From the NCBI GenBank assembly GCA_029781045.1, contig JAKOXL010000053.1, positions 1 through 64,000 of the forward strand: a stretch of 64,000 bases of DNA, in the 5' to 3' direction. The notes beneath the pieces were generated by a model, which was not told the origin of the DNA, searched no databases, and saw only the letters and a list, made by a program, of their open reading frames with translations. A program made the position numbers and the translations under genes. Source of the stretch: Bacillota bacterium (GTDB lineage Bacteria; Bacillota; UBA994; UBA5500). Positions 26,681 through 34,935 of the stretch are shown here, piece after piece (positions within the stretch are counted from its first letter, which is position 1; every line of letters starts with the position of its first letter).

Positions 26681-26884
26681 ATGCTGATTGTAGATCGTTT
26701 TGAAGGGGATATGGCTGTAATTGAATACGCGGGTGAGACTTTACAGTTACCTCGCACCCTGCTCCCTGCTGACCTGAAGCCGGGCGATGTAATCCGCCTA
26801 TTAGTAGAAATCGATCGGGAAGAGACTGAAAAACGGCGCAGGCGAATGAGGACTCTACTCGATAGTCTTTGGGAAGAAAGCTAG
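26681..26884 (+). CDS. DUF3006 domain protein
   Basis: 67 residues with the typical start LIVDRFEGDMAVIEY and PADLKPGDVIRL, then a basic helix. Genes of this small domain commonly follow ComEC-like hydrolase lipoproteins in Firmicutes, as here. Role unknown. AAAGGAGG precedes the ATG. Confidence 0.85.
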   Translation: MLIVDRFEGDMAVIEYAGETLQLPRTLLPADLKPGDVIRLLVEIDREETEKRRRRMRTLLDSLWEES

Positions 26885-26993
26885 CCGACAAGGGCAGCAG
26901 CCGTGCACGTTTCTTGAGGGAGGCATCACCGGCAGGATTTTTCCTCTTTGGACGCGAAGCTATACCCTAAGCCCTTCCCAAGAAAGTGGTGAT

Positions 26994-28133
26994 ATGGACA
27001 TGAAAGCATTACTTAAGAGCCCCAATACCCTGCTTATTGCTCTCAGCGTTATCTTAGGGCAGTTGACTTGGCCCCTAACCGGGTTACCTGTTTTACTGGG
27101 CCCCACCCTCCTGCTTGGTGCGGAACCTCTAATTACACTTTCCCTTAGTCAGTACCTTCTAGCTGCGATTATCAGCGCCAGCTTGAGCACTCTGCTTACG
27201 AACTCTTGGCTGGGCCTTATCATCCTACTGCAGTTTCTTCTCTGGTACTTCGCTCATGGCAAACGGAACATCCATTGGTGGCTACTAACTACCTTATTAC
27301 CCATTGGACTATTGGCGGCTCTGCAAACAGAGAAGACCTATCTCGTCTATCTGTCGGCTCTTGGTAGTGCAATCTGCCAAACCCTGCTCTACCGGGGTCT
27401 GATGGCTGTAGCTAAACACAGAATCAAGCAACTAAAAGAACAGCATCGCCATCGTCAAGGAGCCGACCGCCTCTCGGCGGCAATAAGCCAAGCGCATCAG
27501 CTGGAAAAACTGCCTGGACTGACTCAGGCCCTCAATGAGAATATGGAGCAAACCTATGAGGTTTATCAGGACTTGGAATTATTGGCTCGCGCGACCCCAA
27601 GAATACCACAGCCACTGATTCAAAACCTGCTCTCGGCGGCCCAGCGCACACACCAACTCAGGCTGCAACTGCAAGATTGGTACCATCAACAGGGACAACT
27701 GTTGGCTGACTGGGTTGGCTACGATACCATGTCACTGAAAGCTCTTTTCACTTGGGTATCACTACTGGTGAGAGATCTGGCGGAGAAAGGTGGGCAACAG
27801 CTGGAAACCTTCATTGACTTGGAAGAAGATGCCTGGCTGACCAAGACTCAGCAATTACCCTTAGGCATCTTGTTGCTCTACATTTGTCGCCAGGGTCTGG
27901 GCAAGCTCACCGAATCTCAACTCCAGCTACGCTTTAGTGGCTATGTGGCCAGCGAAGGTCTGCGCCTGATTATTACAATGGCTCCCAACCTGCAGACGGT
28001 GAGTGGGGAATGGCCCCGGCTCCACCCCTATGACCTCAGCCCAGTGGAGGAATATGTCCAAAAGCTAAATGCCATTTGCTTGACCGGGGTTACTACACTA
28101 GGCGAACAGATTTACACTCTCGAGCTTACTTGA
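26994..28133 (+). CDS. Membrane protein with degenerate histidine-kinase-like C-terminus
   Basis: 379 residues. Residues 1 to about 145 form five to six membrane segments without charged loops. Then comes a basic coiled-coil linker (HRIKQLKEQHRHRQG) and about 220 residues with the helical layout of a sensor kinase or Spo0B-like protein, including paired helices (PLIQNLLSAAQRTHQLRLQLQDW) and a part where an ATPase N-box would lie (LPLGILLLYICRQGLGKL) but lacks the Asn and the G boxes. I infer a kinase-like sensor without ATPase activity; this is uncertain. The start has only a weak ribosome-binding site. Confidence 0.55.
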   Translation: MDMKALLKSPNTLLIALSVILGQLTWPLTGLPVLLGPTLLLGAEPLITLSLSQYLLAAIISASLSTLLTNSWLGLIILLQFLLWYFAHGKRNIHWWLLTTLLPIGLLAALQTEKTYLVYLSALGSAICQTLLYRGLMAVAKHRIKQLKEQHRHRQGADRLSAAISQAHQLEKLPGLTQALNENMEQTYEVYQDLELLARATPRIPQPLIQNLLSAAQRTHQLRLQLQDWYHQQGQLLADWVGYDTMSLKALFTWVSLLVRDLAEKGGQQLETFIDLEEDAWLTKTQQLPLGILLLYICRQGLGKLTESQLQLRFSGYVASEGLRLIITMAPNLQTVSGEWPRLHPYDLSPVEEYVQKLNAICLTGVTTLGEQIYTLELT

Positions 28134-28135
28134 TT

Positions 28136-28363
28136 CTACCGTAGACCTGCTAATGTAAGTATTTCTGCCACCAACTGCTCCGCCGACTCGGCAACAACCA
28201 ACTGTCCGTTAAGCCGAGCAATATAATGGGTGGCACATTCACTACAAGCCACAATACATTTGACTTCCTGAATGCGCAGGCTATCGCTGGCCTGCGCCTT
28301 TAATTGTTCCAGTGCCTGGCGGCCCTTCAAAGTCAGGTTTTCACGACAAAAGAGTACTTCCAC
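28136..28363 (-). CDS. Small DUF1450-like protein
   Basis: 75 residues from GTG 28363 (AGGAGG 9 bp ahead; the frame remains open to 28459 but lacks a site and overlaps the divergent promoter). It begins EVLFCRENLT and contains CIVACSECATHYIARLNGQLVVAESAEQLVAEIL, a thioredoxin-like small fold resembling DUF1450/YuzB, with Cys near the start and a CxxxCxxC group that could hold a metal or an Fe-S cluster. Function unknown. Its stop nearly meets the stop of the convergent membrane protein gene. Confidence 0.6.
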   Translation of the reverse strand: MEVLFCRENLTLKGRQALEQLKAQASDSLRIQEVKCIVACSECATHYIARLNGQLVVAESAEQLVAEILTLAGLR

Positions 28364-28405
28364 AGAGCTTAACCTCCTATGTTTCCGGCAGAACGGTACT
28401 AGTGT

Positions 28406-28413
28406 GGTATAAT
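28406..28413 (+). promoter_or_regulatory. Extended -10 promoter for the PPOX-type gene
   Basis: TGGTATAAT, a TG-extended -10 element, 37 bp before the start codon of the gene at 28451. No good -35 is seen, as is normal for this class. Confidence 0.6.
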
Positions 28414-28450
28414 AACATACAGTGTTAGCTAAGTAAAAAGAGGTGTTCTT

Positions 28451-28942
28451 ATGCTGCAACAGTACGAACTACGGCGCCAAGACCGCGCCATATCCCTAGA
28501 AGAGAGCTGGCAACTCCTTTCAGAGGCGGAGGTGGGCCGTCTGGCCATGGCCACACCACAAGGCCACCCTTATATAGTACCCCTTAACTACGTGGTTTTG
28601 AATAAGGAGATCTATTTTCATTGCGCCCGCGAGGGGCGCAAACTCGATATTCTGCGGCAAAACCCGCAGGTATGCTTTGAAGTAGATTCCCTCCTTGGCA
28701 TCAAAGCTAGTTCCAAGGCTTGCGAATTTGGCGCTTATTACAAGAGCGTCCTTGCCTTTGGCCAGGCCCACGAGGTGACTGATGCGGCCCGGAAGGTAGA
28801 AATACTAAACGCCTTAACGGCAAAATACGCCCCGGTGGGGCATAGCTTTGAATCAGTGACGGAAAGGGAAGGAGCGCAAGTTACCGTAGTTGGCATTAGG
28901 GTTAACATGCTTACTGGTAAAGCACGTATCAAAGAAGCATAA
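28451..28942 (+). CDS. Pyridoxamine 5'-phosphate oxidase-like flavoprotein (NimA-type)
   Basis: 163 residues with the split-barrel flavin-binding fold: EVGRLAMATPQGHPYIVPLNYV, YFHCAREGRKLDILRQNPQVCFEVD, YKSVLAFGQAHEV. These patterns match the nitroimidazole resistance/PPOX-like family, which binds FMN, F420 or haem depending on the member. Cofactor and substrate are not clear here. It lies 14 bp before the cysteine desulfidase-like gene, so co-transcription from the promoter at 28408 is likely. Confidence 0.85.
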   Translation: MLQQYELRRQDRAISLEESWQLLSEAEVGRLAMATPQGHPYIVPLNYVVLNKEIYFHCAREGRKLDILRQNPQVCFEVDSLLGIKASSKACEFGAYYKSVLAFGQAHEVTDAARKVEILNALTAKYAPVGHSFESVTEREGAQVTVVGIRVNMLTGKARIKEA

Positions 28943-28956
28943 GGAGATATAGCGCG

Positions 28957-30246
28957 ATGAAATTAGACTTGTATGCCCTTCTGCGGCAGGAAATCCGCCC
29001 CGCTTTAGGATGCACCGAACCGGCGGCAGTTGCATTAGCTTGCGCCACTGCGGCCAGTTATTTGAACTCTGCACCGCAAAGAGTAGTAGTAGAAACAGAC
29101 CCTAATGTGTTCAAAAATGGAATGGGGGTTTTCATTCCCGGCACTAAGCGGACAGGACTGCATCTGGCCTCGGCACTGGGAGCTCTCGCTGGCAAGCCTC
29201 AGCTGGAATTGGAGGTGTTAAGTGGATGTGAGCGCTATGTGAGCGCGGCAGAGATGATGGTGCAGAACCAGCAAGTAAGCGTTACGCCCTCGCGACCTTG
29301 GGGCACCATCTCTATTCTGGCACGGGTTAGCAGTGGTGACGAGGAGGTCACAGCACTGATCGAAGGCTCCCATACCCATTTGGCTTTAGTTACCAAGAAC
29401 AAAGAAGTGATCTATGAAGACCCCTATCGAGCAGGAGCAACTGAAGATAGCAATAGTAGTTGCCTACTTCACTACTCCGTTAGAGAACTGGTCACCGCCT
29501 GTGAGTCCTTACCAGACAAAGCCTATGACTTCTTGCTGTCTTGCGCTCGCAGCAATCAAGAGGTTTCCCGCGCGGGGATTGCACAGCAATTAGGGTTAGG
29601 ACTGGGCTACCGATATCAACAGCTGATGGAAGTACAGAAAACATGTGGGGACTTGGCCAACTTAGTATTAGCTGCTACTGCGGGAGCTGCTGACGCACGC
29701 ATGAGTGGATACAACATGCCAGTTTTCAGCACCAACGGTAGTGGCAATCAAGGGATAACTGCATCCCTACCCGTACTAACAGTAGGTGAGAAACTGGGAA
29801 AAGGCGACAAGCAGATCGCTATCGCTTTAGCCATCAGCCAGATTATAACTATTTATGTTAAACAACATATCGGTAAACTCTCGGCTCTCTGTGCTTGCGC
29901 TGTAGCTGCTGCCATCGGCGCCAGTTGCGGCATCGTCTACTTGCTTGATGCTCCTTATACGACAATGGAAGAAACAATCAAGCTAATGGTGGCCAATCTT
30001 ACAGGGATGATCTGCGACGGGGCCAAGGTCTCCTGCAGCTTAAAGCTGGCTACAGCAGCGCAGACGGCCGTACAGACGGCGCTCTTAGCTAAAGAGGGCC
30101 TGACGGCTCCTGTGGGCGATGGCATTGTCGCTGCTACGGTAGAAGATACTATCCGCAACTTGGGCTCTGTCAGCAATCCGGGCATGATAGAGACTGACAA
30201 TGTGATTCTTAATGTGATGACACAGGAGACGGCAAGCAATAGATAA
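28957..30246 (+). CDS. L-cysteine desulfidase / L-serine dehydratase-like protein (UPF0597, CyuA type)
   Basis: 429 residues. The start RQEIRPALGCTEPAAVALA (Cys 19), the FKNGMGVFIPGT and NGSGNQGITASLPV stretches and late MICDGAKVSC (two Cys seven apart) with an earlier CACAVAAAIGASCG are the hallmarks of the UPF0597/L-cysteine desulfidase family, whose founding archaeal member uses a [4Fe-4S] cluster held by three Cys and a fourth N-terminal Cys as base. Proposed reaction: L-cysteine to pyruvate, ammonia and sulfide. Ended by a strong terminator. Confidence 0.85.
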   Translation: MKLDLYALLRQEIRPALGCTEPAAVALACATAASYLNSAPQRVVVETDPNVFKNGMGVFIPGTKRTGLHLASALGALAGKPQLELEVLSGCERYVSAAEMMVQNQQVSVTPSRPWGTISILARVSSGDEEVTALIEGSHTHLALVTKNKEVIYEDPYRAGATEDSNSSCLLHYSVRELVTACESLPDKAYDFLLSCARSNQEVSRAGIAQQLGLGLGYRYQQLMEVQKTCGDLANLVLAATAGAADARMSGYNMPVFSTNGSGNQGITASLPVLTVGEKLGKGDKQIAIALAISQIITIYVKQHIGKLSALCACAVAAAIGASCGIVYLLDAPYTTMEETIKLMVANLTGMICDGAKVSCSLKLATAAQTAVQTALLAKEGLTAPVGDGIVAATVEDTIRNLGSVSNPGMIETDNVILNVMTQETASNR

Positions 30247-30260
30247 GAAAAAGTAAGCAA

Positions 30261-30290
30261 ACCCTCGGCCATAGTTGGCCGAGGGTTTTG
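30261..30290 (+). terminator. Terminator after the cysteine desulfidase-like gene
   Basis: A perfect 10-bp stem (30261-30270 with 30277-30286) followed by TTTT. Confidence 0.88.
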
Positions 30291-30325
30291 ACTGTCGTTT
30301 CGCATGTCGAATTTCCTGGGAAATC

Positions 30326-30349
30326 AAAAACCGCAGGATCTCCTGCGGT
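30326..30349 (-). terminator. Terminator of tRNA-Ala
   Basis: On the minus strand ACCGCAGGA pairs with TCCTGCGGT around a 2-base gap, followed by TTTTT (complement of 30326-30330), nine bases after the tRNA 3' end. Confidence 0.85.
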
Positions 30350-30357
30350 GAAATCTC

Positions 30358-30433
<76 letters not shown>

Positions 30434-30452
30434 GATTTGACTGCCAGCAATC

Positions 30453-30481
30453 ATTATACCTGATTGCTGACGTTCTTGCAA
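30453..30481 (-). promoter_or_regulatory. Promoter of tRNA-Ala
   Basis: On the minus strand TTGCAA (30481-30476), a 17-bp spacer and a perfect TATAAT (30458-30453), about 20 bp before the tRNA 5' end. Confidence 0.85.
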
Positions 30482-30592
30482 ATGGTTTTGGGAAATGGTT
30501 GGCAATTGCATGTAAGCCATCTCCCGAACCACAAGTCACATTTTACTCCGCCAGCCTGTCCCTGTCAAGTACAATTAATACCAAATATGCTC

Positions 30593-31351
30593 CTAGGATT
30601 TGCGTCTGGCGACGTACTGCAATCTTTCCGTGTTAGCAATAGGTTCTCCTGCCATGCCTCCCCAGGGATAGATCCCTTCTAGAGCAAATTCCTGAGTAGC
30701 TAAAGCTCTTTCAATAACATCGGGGCTGAAATAGTGTTGTTGGTGAACTTCCTGAAAACGACGCCATAGGTCGCCCTTCTCTTGCACAAAAAGGGTTAGC
30801 TCGTGCAGTGCATTACCACTGGCCTCATCATATTCGGAAGACCAAATGCAATAACCCGACTCGGATTCTTGCACAAAGGGTCCATTGGTAAACACTTGGC
30901 TCATTTTATACTCGGTGTGCACATCGAAGAGAAGCAAGCCTTCGGGACAAAGAACCCGTTGCAGTTGGGAGAAAACAGTCTCCAACTCCTGTTCATTACG
31001 TAAATAGTTGAAGCCATCACAGGCACAGATTGCGATGTCAAAACTGGCTGTTGGGAACAGTAGCGAGCGCATGTCCATACAGAGCCAGATATCAATGCCA
31101 AGACCGACTGCTAGACCCTTGTTTGCCGCAATGGCCAACATCTCCGAGGAAAAATCAATGCCTATCGGGGAGTACCCCTTTTGCTGTAAGGCTATAGTAA
31201 GCGTACCAGTACCGCAGCCCAAATCTAGGAGGCGCCGCCCTGGCGCCCCAAATTGTTCAACAAGTGCATGTAAATAATCGGCCCAAGCCTGGTAATCAAC
31301 CCCGGCCATCAGATCATCATAGAGCTGAGCTAACTTACTGTATGAGGTCAT
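30593..31351 (-). CDS. Class I SAM-dependent methyltransferase
   Basis: 252 residues from ATG 31351. Motif I is RRLLDLGCGTGTLTIAL, followed by IGIDFSSEML, DMRSLLFPTASFDIAICACDGFNYL and VLCPEGLLLFDVHTEYK. The C-terminal half has beta-strand-rich sequence typical for small-molecule methyltransferases of the Methyltransf_11/25 group. Its start overlaps the rsfS stop by 17 bp, so it is translated from the same message. Substrate unknown. The open frame extends 21 bp further upstream but the chosen start fits the family. Confidence 0.82.
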   Translation of the reverse strand: MTSYSKLAQLYDDLMAGVDYQAWADYLHALVEQFGAPGRRLLDLGCGTGTLTIALQQKGYSPIGIDFSSEMLAIAANKGLAVGLGIDIWLCMDMRSLLFPTASFDIAICACDGFNYLRNEQELETVFSQLQRVLCPEGLLLFDVHTEYKMSQVFTNGPFVQESESGYCIWSSEYDEASGNALHELTLFVQEKGDLWRRFQEVHQQHYFSPDVIERALATQEFALEGIYPWGGMAGEPIANTERLQYVARRKS

Positions 31352-31688
31352 CCACAGGCACCCGCTTTGCATCGTTCCACAAGCGATCGAGGCTGTAGAA
31401 TAACCTGGTCTGCTGCTGGAAAATATGCACTACCACTGAACCATAGTCTAAAAGCAGCCATTGTGCCCCTTGATCAACTTCGGTCTGCTCCGGGCGAACG
31501 CCGAGTTTGCCCAGTTCCTCCTTGATGTAGTCGGCTATTGCCAGCACATGGGGGCGCGATGTTCCTGTTAACAACACAAAGTAGTCGGTTACTATAGTCA
31601 AATGGCGCAAATCAAGCACCAGCGGATCTTGTGCCTTACGCTCATTGGCTAGGGCCACGATCCGTCGCGCTAATTCCAAACTCTGCAT
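31335..31688 (-). CDS. rsfS: Ribosome silencing factor RsfS
   Basis: 117 residues of the RsfS/Iojap family: LVLDLRHLTIVTDYFVLLTGTSRPHVLAIADYI and WLLLDYGSVVVHIFQQQTRLFYSLDRLW. It binds uL14 and blocks subunit joining when nutrients are low. In many Firmicutes the gene follows nadD and yqeK; here two LCP genes lie between nadD and rsfS, and yqeK is absent from the locus. Confidence 0.93.
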   Translation of the reverse strand: MQSLELARRIVALANERKAQDPLVLDLRHLTIVTDYFVLLTGTSRPHVLAIADYIKEELGKLGVRPEQTEVDQGAQWLLLDYGSVVVHIFQQQTRLFYSLDRLWNDAKRVPVDDLIQ

Positions 31689-31713
31689 TGATTCACCTCA
31701 TTTATGGATTAGG

Positions 31714-31747
31714 ATAAAAAAGACATGCGCTTAGGGCAGCATGTCTT
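31714..31747 (-). terminator. Terminator overlapping the 3' end of the LCP gene
   Basis: On the minus strand AAGACATG (31747-31740, inside the last codons of the LCP gene) pairs with CATGTCTT (31727-31720), followed by TTTTT. It should stop most transcripts before rsfS. Confidence 0.75.
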
Positions 31748-32903
31748 TGCCTACTACGACAATCACATCAGCTACAGCGTCAGATCTTACATCGAGCAAA
31801 ACCTCTTGCACCGACAACACTTCTGCCACCGCTAGGGCACTTTGCGACTCCCGTCTTGTACTAACCACCTGAGAAATCAGCTGTTCGTCACCCTTGTCCT
31901 GCTCGGTGATACCAACAATACGAAAACCGTGTTTCTGTAACAGTTCGGCTATCTGTTCACCATTGTTGCGTTTACCTTTGGCCACAAGGATTTCCACTCC
32001 AGTGGCCTGATTGGCACTAAGATTAACGTGGGAATAGAAGTGGTTTTCTATCAGCTCTTTTAGTTTAGCCATATCGGCCTCATAATAGTAGATACCGTTA
32101 TCCCAGGCGTCTGTTCCCTCAATGGTATAGCTGGTAATCTTGTCATCCTGCAGAGATTTGATCATGGGCAGATAACGGATTCCCACACTGAGCGGGATAT
32201 TAGTCTTAACCGTTTCTGTGGCGATCTTAAACAGCTGGTCAATCTTCAACAGGTTAGACGGCTTCAAGAGCTGTTTAATTGCGGCCTTGATAAACTTCTG
32301 TTGTCGCTGGGTGCGGGCAAAATCGCTATCTGAATAACGGTAGCGCACATAACCCTCCGCTTGCTCACCGTTAAGCACTTGATAGCCCTTCTTTAAGTTG
32401 ATGTAGAGACCGCCCGCCTTATCGGTATACTTCATATCTTTCTCTACCTCAATAGGCACCCCACCAATGGCATCCACCAACTTGCGGAAGCCACTGGTAT
32501 CAATCTGCACATAGTAGCGGAGAGGTATACCCAGGAACTGGCGTACAGTTTGCAATGTCAATTCCACCCCACCATAGGCAAAAGCATGGTTTATTTTATC
32601 CCTCTGCTTCCTACCGGGAATTGACACCCGCGTATCTCGCGGAATAGATAAGAGGCCTATTTCCCCTGTCTTAGGATCAAAGCTGGCCACCATAAGGGTA
32701 TCGCTACGTCCCCTAACCTTCTGACCGGGAGCAACCAGCCCCTCATCTTCACCTACTATTAGTACATAAAGCTTACCATCGGTCGGTAAGACCTGATCAT
32801 CTTCTGTAGTTCGGCCGGCTGTATAACCAAAGAAACAAGTGCTCGCCACAGTCATCACAATGAAGAAAACGGCCAAAAGCAAAACCTTTCTTTTGCGAGC
32901 CAT
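31731..32903 (-). CDS. LytR-CpsA-Psr (LCP) cell wall ligase, copy 1
   Basis: 390 residues: short cytoplasmic part, one membrane anchor (LLLAVFFIVMTVASTCFFGY), then the LCP domain with RSDTLMVASF, LSIPRDTRV, KINHAFAYGG and YVRYRYSDSDFARTQRQQ, and a C-terminal LytR_C domain (VEILVAKGKRNNGEQIAELLQKHGF). LCP enzymes attach wall polymers from undecaprenyl diphosphate to peptidoglycan outside the cell; the Arg and Asp residues above bind the diphosphate. It is a close paralogue of the next gene, with the same order of domains and near-identical motifs. Confidence 0.9.
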   Translation of the reverse strand: MARKRKVLLLAVFFIVMTVASTCFFGYTAGRTTEDDQVLPTDGKLYVLIVGEDEGLVAPGQKVRGRSDTLMVASFDPKTGEIGLLSIPRDTRVSIPGRKQRDKINHAFAYGGVELTLQTVRQFLGIPLRYYVQIDTSGFRKLVDAIGGVPIEVEKDMKYTDKAGGLYINLKKGYQVLNGEQAEGYVRYRYSDSDFARTQRQQKFIKAAIKQLLKPSNLLKIDQLFKIATETVKTNIPLSVGIRYLPMIKSLQDDKITSYTIEGTDAWDNGIYYYEADMAKLKELIENHFYSHVNLSANQATGVEILVAKGKRNNGEQIAELLQKHGFRIVGITEQDKGDEQLISQVVSTRRESQSALAVAEVLSVQEVLLDVRSDAVADVIVVVGKDMLP

Positions 32904-32952
32904 TTAGTATAATCCCCCTATGCACTCTTGGCTATAGCATAAGCTTCTCTTT

Positions 32953-32959
32953 TTCGACA
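32953..32959 (-). promoter_or_regulatory. Candidate Spo0A box upstream of LCP copy 1
   Basis: TGTCGAA on the minus strand, an exact match to the core Spo0A box, 14 bp downstream of the -10 of the candidate LCP promoter. One 7-base match is weak evidence; the presence of a spo0B-like gene makes it worth noting. Confidence 0.3.
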
Positions 32960-32972
32960 AGAATCTCCTTTT

Positions 32973-33001
32973 ACTATAACAAAGCCAGAAAGTGCATACA
33001 A
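32973..33001 (-). promoter_or_regulatory. Candidate promoter of LCP copy 1
   Basis: On the minus strand TTGTAT (33001-32996), 17-bp spacer, TATAGT (32978-32973), about 70 bp before the start codon. It lies in the 120-bp gap between the two LCP genes, so copy 1 may be expressed separately. Confidence 0.5.
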
Positions 33002-33023
33002 GGATTTATTCCCTAAACCCTAA

Positions 33024-34199
33024 TTAAGGTAATATGTCCTTCCCTAGGGTTACCACCACATCACTGGAGCTATCCATCTGGGGTTCCACCAAGACCTCGT
33101 GCAAAACTAGGACCTGTGCGACAGCTAAGGCCTTCTCTTTACTATCGCTCACCACCTGAGAAACCAGGTAGTCATCGCGCTCGTCTATTTCCAAGCCCAG
33201 TACCCTAAACCCATGCTTGCGTAGCAATTGGGCCACCTGTTCCCCGCTGGCTGAGTCTCCATTAGCTACTACTATGGACACAGCTATTTGCTGATTAGCC
33301 TGTTTATCAATATCGGAATAGAAATAGGTCTCTATCAATTGCTCTAGCTTTTGGCGATCCGGTTCGAAGTAGTTGATTCCGTTTATCCAGACATCGCTAT
33401 TGCCTTCGATAGTATAGCTAGTTACATTGCTGTTTTTCAACGACTCAAACAAGGACAAGTATCGTAGGGCCACACTGATGGGTATGTTGGTCTTGACCGA
33501 CTCAAACGCAATCCTAAGTAGTTGGTTGAGCTTAAGGAGGTTGGTAGGCTTCAAAACCTGTTTTAACGCGGCCGCAAGAAACTTCTGCTGTCTTTCAACT
33601 CGTTTCAAGTCACTGTCGCCACGGTAGCGGATATAACCCTCTGCCTGTTCCCCATTTAACACATGTTCTCCCTGTGTCAAGTTGATATAGAGACCACCGG
33701 CCCGATCTGTATAGCGCATATCCCGCTCTACGTAGATGGGAACCCCATCGATGGCATCCACCAGCCGCTTAAAACCATCGGTCTGAACATGGATATAGTA
33801 GCGCAGGGGAATACCCAAAAACTGACTGACAGTGCGCATAGTGAGCTCTACGCCCCCGAAGGCCAAAGCATGGTTAATCTTATCCATGCCTTTTCTTCCT
33901 GGAATCTCAACCAGTGTGTCACGAGGTATGGAAAGCAAGCTGATTTCCCCTGATTCCGGGTCGTAACTGGCAACCATTAGCGTATCACTTCTGCCAGTTA
34001 CCCGTTTACCGTTGCTGTTGGCACCATTATCTTCTCCGATAATCAACACTAGCAGTCGCCCGTCGGCCCGATAGGGCTCACCGTCACCATCAACAAGGGG
34101 CGGTTCCGGGCTATTGTTGCTCCGAAAGAACCAAGCACTCATGGCACTGACGACTACAAAAACTACTGCCAGCAGAACAGCGGTCTTTCTCCGACTCAA
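33024..34199 (-). CDS. LytR-CpsA-Psr (LCP) cell wall ligase, copy 2
   Basis: 391 residues with the same architecture as copy 1: anchor (AVLLAVVFVVVSAMSAWFF), LCP domain (RSDTLMVASYDP, LSIPRDTLVEIPG, KINHALAFGG, YIRYRGDSDLKRVERQQ) and C-terminal LytR_C domain ending VVVTLGKDILP, matching VIVVVGKDMLP in copy 1. A tandem duplication. It follows nadD by 15 bp and is probably read with it. Which polymer it transfers (teichoic acid, capsule or other glycan) is unknown. Confidence 0.9.
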   Translation of the reverse strand: MSRRKTAVLLAVVFVVVSAMSAWFFRSNNSPEPPLVDGDGEPYRADGRLLVLIIGEDNGANSNGKRVTGRSDTLMVASYDPESGEISLLSIPRDTLVEIPGRKGMDKINHALAFGGVELTMRTVSQFLGIPLRYYIHVQTDGFKRLVDAIDGVPIYVERDMRYTDRAGGLYINLTQGEHVLNGEQAEGYIRYRGDSDLKRVERQQKFLAAALKQVLKPTNLLKLNQLLRIAFESVKTNIPISVALRYLSLFESLKNSNVTSYTIEGNSDVWINGINYFEPDRQKLEQLIETYFYSDIDKQANQQIAVSIVVANGDSASGEQVAQLLRKHGFRVLGLEIDERDDYLVSQVVSDSKEKALAVAQVLVLHEVLVEPQMDSSSDVVVTLGKDILP

Positions 34200-34214
34200 T
34201 GGCTTCCCTCCTAG

Positions 34215-34814
34215 CTAGCTGGAGTGGGTGCCCAAATATAAGCCATGCTTACAGATGTAATCCTCTACCGCGCTAGGCACCAAATATCTAATTGGCCTCC
34301 CCATCTGTACTCTCCTCCTAATGTCGGTTGAGGATACTTCCAGAAGAGGGACCTCGAGATACTTAAGACATTGAACTTCCTCAGAGGTCAGATTGTAGGT
34401 GTTGTGAAGGCAAAAACCCGGTCGAGTAACCACCACAAACTGACAAGAGCGTAGGAGCTCCTGATAGCGATACCATTTATGTAGTTCAGGCAGAACATCG
34501 GCACCAGTGATGAAATAGAGCTCCCCCTGTCTAAACTCCTCCAAAAAGGACTGCACCGTATCGTAGGTATAGGAAGGTCCGGAACGATCCAGTTCCACAC
34601 GGGAAACTAGAAACTGGGGATTATCTATCGTAGCTAACAAGGTCATACGATAACGATGTTCTGCCGCCGTAACACCGGTTTTGTGCGGCGGTTGCCCGGA
34701 AGGAATGAAATATATCTTATCTAAACGGAACTCATAAAGTGCAGTCTGGGCAATGACCAAATGCCCCAGATGAATGGGATCAAACGTCCCGCCTATGATA
34801 CCGTACCTCTGCAT
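34215..34814 (-). CDS. nadD: Nicotinate-nucleotide adenylyltransferase
   Basis: 199 residues converting nicotinate mononucleotide and ATP to deamido-NAD. The nucleotidyltransferase start GIIGGTFDPIHLGHLVIAQ contains the HxGH signature, and the late VSSTDIRRRVQMGRPIRYLVP has the ISSTxIR motif. Length normal. The obg gene ends about 120 bp upstream, with a terminator between, so nadD starts a new unit that includes the LCP genes. Confidence 0.95.
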   Translation of the reverse strand: MQRYGIIGGTFDPIHLGHLVIAQTALYEFRLDKIYFIPSGQPPHKTGVTAAEHRYRMTLLATIDNPQFLVSRVELDRSGPSYTYDTVQSFLEEFRQGELYFITGADVLPELHKWYRYQELLRSCQFVVVTRPGFCLHNTYNLTSEEVQCLKYLEVPLLEVSSTDIRRRVQMGRPIRYLVPSAVEDYICKHGLYLGTHSS

Positions 34815-34896
34815 ATGAGACTCTCCTTTACTCTTGTAAGCAATCTACTGGTATTCTATCAGATAATAGGCGTACTGACTAATAATTATAAACATG

Positions 34897-34923
34897 AAAA
34901 AACTGTCCCTATAATCAGGACAG
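34897..34923 (-). terminator. Terminator after obg
   Basis: On the minus strand CTGTCC pairs with GGACAG around a 9-base loop and is followed by TTTTTT. The reverse strand also has a T run, so it may act both ways. Confidence 0.75.
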
Positions 34924-34935
34924 CTTTTTCCAACT

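Noticed and set aside
26885-26993. GGACGCGAAGC resembles part of a c-di-GMP (GEMM) riboswitch
   Set aside because: The other conserved halves of the aptamer (GCACAGGGCAAACC-like and tetraloop receptor parts) are not found nearby.
30305-30311. TGTCGAA exact Spo0A-box match between two terminators
   Set aside because: It lies downstream of one gene and downstream of the tRNA on the other strand, so no promoter is near.
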